In this document: one piece after another, positions 42,295 through 52,700 of the stretch
Layout: each line of letters begins with the position of its first letter
Position numbering within the stretch: the first letter of the stretch is position 1
Source of the DNA: Clostridiales bacterium UBA1389
GTDB lineage: Bacteria > Bacillota > Clostridia > Oscillospirales > CAG-382
Direction: 5' to 3'
Assembly (NCBI GenBank): GCA_002305335.1
Contig: DBQR01000013.1
Coordinates: 14,138-71,010 of the forward strand
Length of the DNA stretch: 56,873 nt
Position numbers and translations under genes: made by a program
The notes under the pieces: model-generated
Databases searched by the model: none
Told to the model about the DNA's origin: nothing
What the model saw: the letters and a program-made list of their open reading frames with translations, nothing else

Positions 42295-43391
42295 AGGTTC
42301 TTGCTGTTGTTTTTGCCCTTTTTATTTTACTTTTTTTCCCCCTTTCCGCCTATGGGTTCGACAACTCCACCGAAGAGGATATTGCCGACAAAGCGGGGGT
42401 GAACAGCCTTCCCGAAAGCGAATACATAACCAAAGACGAACGGCAGGGGGAGGCAAAAATCGATATTGCCACCAAGATTTTCGATGTCATAAAAAAATCC
42501 CTTACGGGGTTTTACAAAAACGGGCTTAAGTTTTTTTATTCCCTCCTTGCGGTTATAATAATTTCCGCCGTGCTTTCCTCCTTCCGGTGGACAAGCGATA
42601 ATACCTCGTTAAAGACGGTGTTCGAGTTCGTGTCGGTGCTGGTACTGTCGGGGGTGATGTTTTCGGGGCTTTCGTCGGTGTTTGAGTTTGCCGCCCGGTC
42701 CCTTAACAACCTTTGTTTGTACATGGTGTCCCTGCTGCCGGTAATCGCTTCCCTCTATACCTTGGGGGGGAATATTTCAAGCGGGGTGGCGGGGTCCTCC
42801 GCCTTAATCATGTTTTTAACCGTCGCCTTAAGGTTTTCGGGCTTTCTTCTAAAACCCCTGTTGCAGACCGGTTTTGTAATTTCCCTTATATCCGCCCTCC
42901 CCGGCTCGGTGGATATGCGTTCGGTAAACAACTTTATTAAAAATGCTCTGACCACAATGCTTTCCTTTGTGTTCACCCTGTTCGGGGTGGTTATGTATTT
43001 TCAGACCATCATAGCCGCGGCGGCGGACAACTATATCTACCGGACGGTTAAATTCGCCTCCGGAGTATTTATTCCCGTTATCGGAAATATTATCGGGGAG
43101 GCGGCCAAAACCGTGTCAACGGCGGTGGGGGTGGTGAAATCCACCACCGGGGCGGTGGGGCTGGTAACCGTCATGTCGCTGGTGCTACCGCCGGTGATAT
43201 ATGTGATAATGTATAAGCTGTTTATCCTTCTGGCGGCTATAATTTCCCGTATGTTAGGACTTGAAAAGGAATCGGTCATGCTGTACGACGTGAACGGCTT
43301 TATGAGCGTGCTTATGTCCATTTTGGTGGGAACGGGGGTTATTTTCATAATCGCCATCGCCTTGTTTATTAGGATCGGGGTGGGGGATTGA
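42291..43391 (+). CDS. spoIIIAE: Stage III sporulation protein AE
   Basis: The large polytopic subunit of the SpoIIIA channel. I place the start at TTG 42291, which gives a signal peptide (KVLAVVFALFILLFFPLSAYG) and a 4-nt TTGA overlap with spoIIIAD. An open frame reaches 42150 but runs inside spoIIIAD. The 366-residue product has an extracytoplasmic N-terminal segment and about seven helices, with the conserved STAVGVVKSTTGAVGLVTV stretch. Confidence 0.94.
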   Translation: MKVLAVVFALFILLFFPLSAYGFDNSTEEDIADKAGVNSLPESEYITKDERQGEAKIDIATKIFDVIKKSLTGFYKNGLKFFYSLLAVIIISAVLSSFRWTSDNTSLKTVFEFVSVLVLSGVMFSGLSSVFEFAARSLNNLCLYMVSLLPVIASLYTLGGNISSGVAGSSALIMFLTVALRFSGFLLKPLLQTGFVISLISALPGSVDMRSVNNFIKNALTTMLSFVFTLFGVVMYFQTIIAAAADNYIYRTVKFASGVFIPVIGNIIGEAAKTVSTAVGVVKSTTGAVGLVTVMSLVLPPVIYVIMYKLFILLAAIISRMLGLEKESVMLYDVNGFMSVLMSILVGTGVIFIIAIALFIRIGVGD

Positions 43392-43840
43392 AGGATTATT
43401 TCTACTGCATACTTATAGCTTCGGTGCTTTCGGCAATCTGTTCCTCCTTGGCTTCGGGGGGGCTTGAAAAATACGTTAAATATGTCTGCTCCCTTATCTG
43501 CGTGGTGGCGGTAATTCTGCCGGTGGTGAGATTTTTCAACGGCGGTATTGACACAAAGCCGGACTTTTCGGCAGAAATAAGCGAATATTCCGCCCAGGAC
43601 TATATATCGGAGGAAGCGAAAAAAAGGGTGGCAGAGCATATAAAGCAAATAGTTTATGATAAATTTGGAATAACTGTCAATGATGTCAGCATAGAAATAT
43701 ATAGCAAAGACAATGAGGTGGTAGTGGGAAAAATAACCTTGACGCTTGACGAAGGGGATGGTAAATACCAGAATGAGGTGAAGGAATTTTTACTCGATAC
43801 CCTCGGTTCGGCCGCGGAGGTGGTGATTTTCCATAAATGA
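43388..43840 (+). CDS. spoIIIAF: Stage III sporulation protein AF
   Basis: A 150-residue protein with two N-terminal helices (IASVLSAICSSLA and VCSLICVVAVILPVV) and a soluble domain resembling the ring-building fold (VNDVSIEIYSKDNEVVVGKI). It starts with TTG at 43388, overlapping the spoIIIAE stop by 4 nt. Its own stop forms an ATGA overlap with the natural start of spoIIIAG. Confidence 0.92.
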   Translation: MKDYFYCILIASVLSAICSSLASGGLEKYVKYVCSLICVVAVILPVVRFFNGGIDTKPDFSAEISEYSAQDYISEEAKKRVAEHIKQIVYDKFGITVNDVSIEIYSKDNEVVVGKITLTLDEGDGKYQNEVKEFLLDTLGSAAEVVIFHK

Positions 43841-44324
43841 CAAAGTCGAAAAGCTGAAAAAAATAAAGGGCATAGGGTTTATTATAGTCGCATTGATCGC
43901 CGGGATAATTCTTCTTGTATGGCCTTCGGGGGAAAAGAAAACGGCAGGCAACGGCGAATTTACCTATAATCAGACCGAAAACTACCGCCGTCTGGTTGAA
44001 AAGGATGTCAAACGGGTGGTGGAAAACGTTTCGGGGGTAAAGGACTGCACGGTTATGGTGACGCTTAAAAGCGGGTATGAATACTACTATGCCACCGACC
44101 AGCAGATAACCCAGAACGACAACGGCCAGGACAGCCGGAAGGAATATGTCCTTGCCAACTACAACGGCAACGAACAGCCGGTGCTGATTGAGGAAAGGAT
44201 GCCGGTTGTAAGCGGGGTGGCGGTGGTGTGCCCCGGCATATCCGCAACCACGGAATACAAAATCATTCAGATGCTGTCGGCACTGTTCGACCTGCCGGCA
44301 AACCGGATAAGCGTAACCAGATAA
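43837..44324 (+). CDS. spoIIIAG: Stage III sporulation protein AG, with apparent 1-nt frameshift at the start
   Basis: SpoIIIAG forms the ring in the space between mother cell and forespore. The body (from about 43850) reads as one membrane helix (GIGFIIVALIAGIILLVW), then a soluble ring domain (VVENVSGVKDCTVMVTL, PVVSGVAVVCPG, TTEYKIIQMLSALFDLP). The expected ATG at 43837 overlaps the spoIIIAF stop as ATGA and follows a strong GGAGGTGGTGA site. In this frame, however, it stops after six codons. Adding one A to the AAA at 43842-43844 restores MTKVEKLKKIKGIGF. In-frame alternatives (ATA 43833, CTG 43854, TTG 43893) are poor. Confidence 0.88.
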
Positions 44325-44348
44325 GATATATTTTATGGAGGGAAAGCA

Positions 44349-44927
44349 ATGAACTTTGATGATGTCAAGAAAAAAATACAGAACATCAACTGGAAGGCGT
44401 TTTTCACAAGCAGGAATTTCATTATCGTTTGCAGCGTGCTTATTTTAGGGGCGGCGATAATCGTTTATACCGCGGCCACCTCCGGCGGCGGGGACATTGA
44501 CACCAAAGGCGGTTCCAAAACTTTAGGGAACACCGTGCTGGTGGGGGGGGATGCCTCCGAGGCGGACACCGAAAACGAGAAGGATTCCTTCTTTGCCGTG
44601 TCGGTTATCAACCGGGAAAGAACCAGGGACGAAGCCATGGACGTTTTACAGACAATAGCCGACTCCCCCGACACCATGCCCGACGCAAGGCAGGAGGCAT
44701 TGCTCTCTATAACCGCCATGGTGGAGGAAATGAACGCCGAAACCAATATAGAAACCCTTGTGAAGGCAAAGGGGTTTGAGGAATGCGTGGCGATCATCTC
44801 CGGCGAAAAGTGCTCGGTTATAGTCAAAGCGGAGGAACTTCTCCCCGACGAAGCCGCCCAGATTCTTGAAATTGCGGTGGAACAGTCGGGATTGCCGGCA
44901 ACGGCAATCAAAATAATACCTAAATAA
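44349..44927 (+). CDS. spoIIIAH: Stage III sporulation protein AH
   Basis: SpoIIIAH spans the mother-cell membrane and binds SpoIIQ from the forespore side. The 192-residue protein has a short cytoplasmic part, one helix (FIIVCSVLILGAAIIVYTA) and a soluble C-terminal ring domain (RTRDEAMDVLQTIADS, NAETNIETLVKAKGFEECVAII). It has a GGAGGG site. The operon ends at a terminator 3 nt after the stop. spoIIQ is not in the window. Confidence 0.94.
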   Translation: MNFDDVKKKIQNINWKAFFTSRNFIIVCSVLILGAAIIVYTAATSGGGDIDTKGGSKTLGNTVLVGGDASEADTENEKDSFFAVSVINRERTRDEAMDVLQTIADSPDTMPDARQEALLSITAMVEEMNAETNIETLVKAKGFEECVAIISGEKCSVIVKAEELLPDEAAQILEIAVEQSGLPATAIKIIPK

Positions 44928-44929
44928 GA

Positions 44930-44954
44930 AAATGAGCCGTAGAACGGCTCATTT
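44930..44954 (+). terminator. Terminator of the spoIIIA operon
   Basis: AAATGAGCCGT (44930-44940) and ACGGCTCATTT (44944-44954) form an 11-bp stem with an AGA loop. The T tract is short (TTTCTTC). Confidence 0.75.
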
Positions 44955-45005
44955 CTTCAGCGAAAAGGCAGGAGAGAAAAGGTAAAATATGGTAAATCTC
45001 GCAGG

Positions 45006-45022
45006 GGCGGATATCGTCCGCC
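45006..45022 (+). other. Short GC hairpin in the spoIIIA-M32 gap
   Basis: GGCGGA and TCCGCC pair around TATCG. No T run follows. It resembles the GGCGGAT terminator stem at 14928-14948, so both could be parts of a second family of small intergenic elements. The rest of 44957-45076 shows nothing else. Confidence 0.4.
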
Positions 45023-45076
45023 GGCAATTCAAGGGTTGAATGTCGGTTTATACAGAGGCAGAGGGGCAGGTAAAAA

Positions 45077-45134
45077 TAAAGCCGTCCCCTTGAGGGGAAG
45101 GTGTCAGCCGCAGGCTGACGGATGAGGGGTAGTG
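45077..45134 (+). repeat. Dispersed palindromic repeat, copy C
   Basis: The block has CCCC-TTGA-GGGG, then GTCAGCC-GCA-GGCTGAC, then GGATGAGGGGTAGT, matching copy B in its second half almost base for base. It sits between convergent operons, downstream of spoIIIAH and its terminator and in the same orientation as the operon. Confidence 0.8.
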
Positions 45135-45191
45135 TCGCATATGCGGCGGTAATATAAAATAATATTTAACCTGACTTTGTGGGTAAAACGA

Positions 45192-45217
45192 ATTCCGCCG
45201 GCAAATGCCGGCGGAAT
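45192..45217 (-). terminator. Terminator of the M32 carboxypeptidase gene
   Basis: ATTCCGCCGGC (45192-45202) and GCCGGCGGAAT (45207-45217) make an 11-bp stem around AAAT. Read on the minus strand it begins 5 nt after the stop at 45222 and is followed by TCGTTTT. Confidence 0.8.
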
Positions 45218-45221
45218 CATC

Positions 45222-46721
45222 CTATAACTCATAAACTTCGGAATACTTCTTTTCAAGGTAGCTTATATAAGCATCCGGGTCAAATCTGCCGCACACCATT
45301 TCAAACAATACGCCGGGGTCATACAGCCTGCCGTATTTCCAGATTCTTTCCTCAAACCATTTATTGATGTTTGTCAGTTTCCCCGACTTAACTTCCTTCG
45401 CCACATCAATATCCTTTTTCATCACCTCAAGGAATTGCGCCGCATAGGCCGAACCGATGGCATAGGAGGGGAAATAGCCTATATTTCCGTTTGACCAGTG
45501 GGAATCCTGCAGCACCCCCGTTTTATCGTTGGGAACATCAATTCCGAGATACTCCCTGTAAAGCCTGTTCCACTCGCCGGGGAGGTCCTTTGCGGTAAGC
45601 TCCCCCTCGAACATCCGCCTTTCCAGCTCATACCGCACCATTATATGGAGGCTGTAGGTCAGTTCGTCCGCCTCGGTACGGATTAGAGAGGGGGCGGATT
45701 TGTTTACGATTTTATAAAACTCCTCCTCCGTCACACTGTCAAGCCGGGGGGAAAACTCCTTTTTAAGCCATGGGAAGATAACGGCGCCAAACTCCCTGCT
45801 CCTGCCGATTACGTTTTCATAAAACCTTGACTGACTTTCATGGATTGCCATGGAAACGCCGTTCCCCAACTGGGACAAAGCGATGTCATCCCCTATATGC
45901 TGTTCGTACAGGGCGTGACCTCCTTCGTGGACCACCGAATACAGTGAGGAAACAAGCATATTTTCATAATAATGGGTGGTAATCCTCACATCGTTTTTAG
46001 AAAAGCTGGTGGTAAAGGGATGTTCGGTTTCCCCGATAATACAGTGGTTTCTGTCAAGGTCCAAAATATCCATAAGGAAGTTCGAAAATTTCCTCTGGAT
46101 TTCCACCGGAAAGGTCTGGTATAACGGAGTGTCGTCCACTTTACCGGCGTTTTCCTTCACCTTATTGATAAGCGGCACCAGCTTTTTCCGCAGGGGGACA
46201 AAAAACTCGTCGCATCTTTTGGTGTCAAGTCCCCGCTCGAACAAATCCAGCATTGTGTCATAGGGCTTTTTATCCGGCTCTATATACAAGGCAATTTGCT
46301 TTGATGAATCGAATATTTTTTGCAGATAAGGCTCGAATAAGGCAAAATCGCTTTTTTCCTTGGCTTCGTGCCATACGGCGTCCCCCTTTGTCAGAAGCGC
46401 CTGATATGCCACATACTCCTGTACGGGAATCCGCCTCATCCGGTCGTAATTCAGGTAGAGTTCCGAAACCTTCCTTGAGGTTATGGCGTCCAGCTCATCC
46501 TTATGGGAAACCAGGGTTTCAAGCATTTCCACCGTTTCGGGGGAGGTGGTCAGGTTATAGCTTATCCGGGACATCTCCCCCAGGGTTAAAGCCCTTACAT
46601 CCGCAGAGCCTTTGGGGGCGATGGTCGCTCCGTCGTAATACATAAGCCCCATGGAATGGGATAAGGCAAACTGGGTTTTTTCGAATTCCGCAAGCTTTTG
46701 TTTCGCTTCGTTTAATGTCAT
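45222..46721 (-). CDS. M32-family metallocarboxypeptidase
   Basis: A cytosolic zinc carboxypeptidase (Taq/Pfu type) that trims peptide C-termini. The 499-residue protein shows the DPR-like and HPF regions (EHPFTTSF), the zinc motif HEGGH in VVHEGGHALYEQH (about residue 265), HESQSRFYENVIGR and an I/VRYELER-like segment (MVRYELERRM). Length is standard. I use ATG 46721, 8 nt after AAGGAG, rather than the GTG at 46730. Confidence 0.94.
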   Translation of the reverse strand: MTLNEAKQKLAEFEKTQFALSHSMGLMYYDGATIAPKGSADVRALTLGEMSRISYNLTTSPETVEMLETLVSHKDELDAITSRKVSELYLNYDRMRRIPVQEYVAYQALLTKGDAVWHEAKEKSDFALFEPYLQKIFDSSKQIALYIEPDKKPYDTMLDLFERGLDTKRCDEFFVPLRKKLVPLINKVKENAGKVDDTPLYQTFPVEIQRKFSNFLMDILDLDRNHCIIGETEHPFTTSFSKNDVRITTHYYENMLVSSLYSVVHEGGHALYEQHIGDDIALSQLGNGVSMAIHESQSRFYENVIGRSREFGAVIFPWLKKEFSPRLDSVTEEEFYKIVNKSAPSLIRTEADELTYSLHIMVRYELERRMFEGELTAKDLPGEWNRLYREYLGIDVPNDKTGVLQDSHWSNGNIGYFPSYAIGSAYAAQFLEVMKKDIDVAKEVKSGKLTNINKWFEERIWKYGRLYDPGVLFEMVCGRFDPDAYISYLEKKYSEVYEL

Positions 46722-46770
46722 TTTTACCACTCCTTGATGAAAAACATTATAAACCCTTAAGATTCCGATG

Positions 46771-49700
46771 TCAACCCAAAGACTTAACTTTTAAGACGTG
46801 TTCCCCGGGAGGAATTTCAAGCGGGAAGGTAACTTCGTTTCCGTCCAATGTGGCCGTCTCCTCCCTTTTGGATGAAATTATCTTAAGCCGGTAGTTGTGC
46901 TTTTCCGCAATGAGGATGTATTCGCAAATGGGGTTTACCGTAATCCGCCTGAAGTTATCGCTGAAATTAATTCCCAAAATCACCTCGGTCATTATTTTAT
47001 AATACCACCCCGCGGAGCCGGTGTACCAGCTCCATCCCCCTCTTCCGGAAGAGTAGATATCCGCCGGCAGAGCATAGGATTCAAGCTTATATCGTTTTGC
47101 CTTGTCGCTGTCGCTGCAATGATAGGCGGGGGTTATTTTTTCGATAACCTCGTTAGCCTTGTCATATTCGCCGCAGGCCGCCAGTCCCCACACCCCCCAT
47201 AAAGCCCCGTGGGTGTACTGACCTCCGTTTTCCCTCATCCCGGGGGGATACGCCGAAATATAACCGGCGTTTATTTTATCAAAGGGCGGGTCAAACAGCC
47301 TGAAAACCCCCTTTTCCCTGTCGAAAAGCCGGTTGTACGCCGTATTCATCGCCAATGAGGTTTGCTCGCTTTTGCCAAGAAGTATGGCGGCAAAGCACTG
47401 GCTTATAACGTCGATATTACATTCCGGGAAGCTTTCGACACCGAATACCGTTCCGTCGTCAAAGGTCCCCCTCGGAAACCGGTCGCCTTCAAAGATGGAG
47501 GCTATTTTTTCTTTTACTTCCTCATATTTTTCAATCAGCCTTTTTTCCCCTTCGATATCCCCGTAAAGGCGGGAAACCTTTGCAAACTCCCTGCAGACGA
47601 GTCCCAAAAGCAGGGTTGTGAAAACCGACTCCCCCTTCCCCCCTGCCCCTACGGCGGAAAAGCCGTCGTTCCAGTCGCAGCTTCCCATAAGACAAAGCCC
47701 CTTTTGCCCGGTAAGAGATGCCGCCCTTGAAATCGCCCTCATGCAGTGGAGGTAAAGGCATTCCTTAAAGTCGCTCCTCTGGGGGGATTCGAACCTTTCG
47801 CTTTTTTCAAGGGGAGGAGAAATCAAATACCTTATATTTACGTCAAGCAGGCTTAAGTCACCGGTTTTTTGAATATAATCGGCGGCCACCAGGGGGAGGA
47901 AAAGCAGGTCGTCGGAACATCTGGAACGGATTCCGTAAACCTTTCCGTTTTTCCGGAACCACCAGTGCATAACGTCCCCCTCCGCGTACTGATGGTAAGC
48001 GCACCGTATAATATGGGTTCTTACCGTCTCCGGCCCTGAATAAACCAGACAAAGACAGTCCTGTAGCTGGTCCCTGAAACCGAAAGCCCCCCCCGTCTGA
48101 TAAAAACCGGTTTTACCCAAAAATCTTGAAAAAGCCGCCTGATAGGGCGAAAAGGGGGTGTAAAGGGAGTTGGTAACGGGATTATGGGAAAAAAGCCGGA
48201 ATCCGGGTATAAAGGATTTGGCGAATCTGACCGCATTCCCCAGTTCGGACAAAGCCCTGTCCTTTGTCAGAAAGGAAATAACCTTTTCAGCGGAGTTGGA
48301 AGTGGGGGCGGCTCCGATAAAATAAATTGCCTTGTGGGTGTGACAGGTGATGCAGGCGGCGCACCTTGCATTGTTTACCCCCGGTCTGTTTCCGGTAATG
48401 AACTGATAATAGTCGGAAAATACCCCTCCCCCCTCGGCATAAACGAAATTGACCTGATTGAATGAAGAGCTTTCCATTGACCTGTAGCCCATGGCCTTCC
48501 CGTTGAACAGATGGAAAAAACAGCTCCGTTTATCCTGAGGAAAAGCGGCAAAGCCCGTCTTTACGGCGGTGTCACCGAAATCGCATATAATTACCTTAAC
48601 CGGAAATTTCGGCATAACATAAACCGTCACGGTGTAGTTATGCCCGTTGATACTTCCGGTGTAAACCGCCGTGCCGTCGGAGAAGGTTGCCTTGTCCGAA
48701 AGGGAAATAAGGTCATACACCTTACCCCCCTCAAACAGCAGTAATTCCTCACCATAAGCGGAAAGACAGTAGTGGGAGTCGAAAAAACTTATCCTTCCGT
48801 CCCGGGCGTTGCCGAAAAAGGAAAACCCCAATGTCTTATGGGTTACCGTCGTTCCGCAGGCGTACCCCGCCATTATATAAGACCGGGGGAGGGGGAAATT
48901 GCCGGATATTTCGGCGGAATTTTCAACAAGCTTTTCCTCCCCTTCCTTAAAGACATTGTTCCGTATTATTGCGGGAAGCGGCAGGCAGGGGACAATCTCC
49001 CCGGAGGGGAGGGAGTCGGTTTCGTAGTAAAAGGCGGAAAAGTCCTTTATAAAGGCAAGCTCCTCATTCGTAAAGGTTGAAGCATTTACGATGAATATCC
49101 CCCCCTTACGCTTCAAAAACCTTTCGCACCCCATTTCCGCCACGCAGTCGGACATAAATGAGGCAAGAGGTGTCATATACCCGCTTTTTTCAAAAACCAG
49201 AAACAGCAGTTCGCACCTTATAAAGGAGCCGGAAAGAAGGCGGAAGGCTAAAATAAAACTTTCCGCCGAATGAAGGCTTTCGCTGTACACCCCGAGACTT
49301 AACAGGGGATAATCCCCCGAAATCCCCGCTTTCCAGAGGATTGAGGCGTTTATTTTATGGTAAGCGGAAATGCCCCCGTCGAAGAATGCCCGGGAGACTG
49401 CCTTTGAAGCAAGGGGGGGGAGGTAGTCTCCGTAGCGGGAATCCTCCCTTAATCTCCGCCCTTCCGTAATCGACGAAATACATTCCTTTTCGGTGTAGGC
49501 GCAGGCAATGATAAACCTTACCTCTCCTCCCGGCAGGGGGGAGGTTTTTATCACGCAGGCGGGATTGATGCAGTTTCCGGTATTGTTGTCATAACTTCTG
49601 TCAAAAAGGTTAGTTGCTGAAATTCCCGAATGGGAATATAAATCCTCGTTGTCGGTTCTGAAGACAAAATCCGCCTTTTTATCCCCCAATGCCACAGCGC

Positions 49701-52700
49701 AGACCGGATATCTGCCGGAGGTTGGCTTTCCCCTTCTTTTAAAAATTATTATTCTTTCTTCCTCTAAATAGGAGGATATGACAAACAGCTTTGAAAAGGC
49801 TGGATGGGAGTTGTAGTTTTCGCTTTTTTCCAGCACCGGCTCGAAGTAAAAACAAACCTCCGGCATACATTTTTTATCTGTTCGTGTCTCAAACACAAAA
49901 TATTTGCCGTTGTCCGACACATATCCCCTTACAAGGGAGGGATAAGCCGGGTCGGAGGATATAAAGGCAAAGCCCTTTTCCTGCTTTTCCGAACTGAATC
50001 TCATCCCCGAAGCGGGGGTGTCGCAGGGGGCGCAGAGGTTTATTTTATCATCCTCCGCAAAACCGAAGTAAACCCCCCGCCGGTGGGAAAAGGGGACAAA
50101 TTCCGCCATATTGATAAGGTAGGCGCCGTACCGCATGGAAATCCGCCCGTCGCTGGAGGCGGCAAGGGAAATATTTCCCCGCTGGGAAAGATAAACGTCG
50201 GGGGAAGCAAGGGTATGGCTTTCGTATCGGGGTTCGGGAAGGGGGTATCTTGTCTTTTCCCTCCGGGGAGGATTATAGACGGTGGGATAAAGGTGAACGT
50301 CGGTGGGGATTTTTTCGCAGAGCAGCTCCCTGCAGGCGGCTATGGCCTTGTCCGCCATAAACCGCTTCTGAAATATATTGTTAAAGCAGGCGTTGGCGCA
50401 GGCGATCATAATCATCCCGGTATGGTGGGACATATAGCTTCTTACAATCCCCCCGGGTTCTGAGGACAAATCCAAAGCTTCGTAAAACCCGTACTCCCCG
50501 TACATTCCAAGCTCTTTCAGGTTCCTTAGATTCCTTATCACCGCCTCGGGATTTTTGTTTATCATTATAAAAGAGGAATATGGAGAAACCACAAACTCGT
50601 CCCCCCGGTATTTCTTTAACGCAAGGGAGGGAACCCCGTGGGCTTTGTACTGGTAGTTCATTTCCGAATCAAAGGAATAAAACCCGCTTTCCGACACCCC
50701 CCATACCCGGTTTTGCCGGAATAGCCGCTGGCTGTAGAAGGCAAAGGACAGGCTTTCGTCGATAAAGGAGTTTTCAAAGGCGGGCAAAAACAACTGGGGC
50801 ATAAAGTATTCAAAGGCCGTCCCCGACCAGGAAGCCATGCCTATAAAGCCGTTTTTCGCCACAATCGCCCGTGATAAAGCCTGCCAGTGGGCTTTGGGAA
50901 CAATCCCCTTCGCCAAGGCATAATAGCAGGTGGTACGGATTTCGCTCATCAAAAGGTCATAGCAGATTTCCCCGTAGCCCTCCTTTTCCGACCAGCCCAG
51001 CCAGAACAGCTCCTTGTCGGGGTTGTACAAGGCGGTGAAATCCGCCCCCTCCGCTAAGGACAGGGCTTTTCCGGCGATTTCTGCTGCCTCCGGCGACTTA
51101 TATTCTTTCAAAGCGTTTGCCAGTATCACCAGCATAGTGACTAAGTTCCCCGAATCAACCGTCGAAACATAGCCGTTTCCTATAACCTCAAGAGAACGGG
51201 TATCATACCAGTTATACAGATGCCCCTTCCATTTTTTCAGTTTTTCAAGGGTTTTAAGGGTTTTCTCCGCCCGGTTTACCACTTCGTCCGGCGTGATAAA
51301 GCCGAAATCGCAGGCCGCCGCCAGGCTTAACAGGTACAGCCCTATATTCGACGGGGAGGTGCGTTCTGCGGTGACGTCCGAGGGGGAAAGCTGAACGTTG
51401 TCGGGGGGAAGGTGGTTGGTCTGGGTCCCCACCCTTTCGCTGAAAAATCTGAAGGTATCGGAAGCATATAAAGCAAGTTCGTTTTTCTGTGACTGGGTAA
51501 GGGAGGGAACCCCGCTTTTTATTTTATAGGACAGTATATAGGAGGCAGGGGGACACAGGAACACGATAAGTCCGGCAAGGCGGTACACCGAATAGGGGGA
51601 AAACACCAGCATAACCGTCCCCGCCAGGGCGGACACCATCAAATTGGCGATATGGTACAAAAGCCCGTCGGGGGACATGTCCGACTGGGAAAAGGCCACC
51701 CATTGAAGCAGCCTTTTCTTTGAAACGACAAGCCGCCAGATTGATCTTATAAAAGCGTCCGCCGCCCGGGAAGCATATTCAAACACCGAGGCAAATTCCA
51801 GTATCAGGTTGGAAGCCGACCTGATGGTGGAATTGAGGGCAACCGAGAAAAACCGCCTCGGGGTGTATGCCCTGCCGGTTATCATTCCGATTATCGCAAT
51901 AAGAGCGGAAACGGCGTTATAGGACTGAAGGGAAAGGAATAAAAGCAACGCCTTCCCCTGGGAAAGCCCCGGAATAAAGGAGGAAACAATCATCCCCGCC
52001 GCCGAAAACAAAGGGGTAAGGTGGCGGATTATGTTTTCAAGCAGCTTGTATTTTCCGTCGGCGCCGATATTTCCGGATTTCAGAAAGACGCAGTTCTGGA
52101 CATCCCCCCTTATCCACCGGTGAAGACGGGAAAAGTAGGACACAATGCTTCTTGGTCCCGAATCGGTGAACACCGTGTCGGGAACATACATACACCTTAA
52201 AATACACCCTTCGGGTATGTCGTGGGATAAAATTTTACCCTCCGGGAAGGCGGGTATAACCAGGTTGTAAAACAAATCGGTATCAAACATCCCCTTGCCG
52301 CAGAAAATCCCGCTTTTCAGTATGGTCTGGTACCTGTCGAAGGACGCCCTCTCGTAGGCTCCCCCCTCGTCGGAACGAAGGAGTGAATAATAGGTGGAAT
52401 AGCTGGGTTTAAGACCGGTTTTCATCTTCGGCTGTAAAATTCCGTAGCCTTCCACCACCCGCCCCTTTTCTGTCTTAGGGCGGTACCGGGGGTGGAGCAT
52501 AATGTTTACCAGGTCTAAAACACCCCCTAAAGGAAGGGAAGTGTCGCCGTCAAGGGTCAGCACATATTTGACCCTGCTTAAATAGCCGTCGTTGACGGCA
52601 ACGGCAAAGGGTCTGGCGTTTTCCTTAATTGCCTTTACAAGGTCGCAGACCGCCCCCCTTTTCCGCTCCCTGCCGGAATAAATGTTATCCCTTTCGTTTA

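Noticed and set aside
43833..43895. spoIIIAG initiated normally at ATA 43833, CTG 43854 or TTG 43893
   Set aside because: ATA and CTG are very rare starts, and TTG 43893 would remove half of the membrane helix; a one-base shift after ATG 43837 explains the sequence better.
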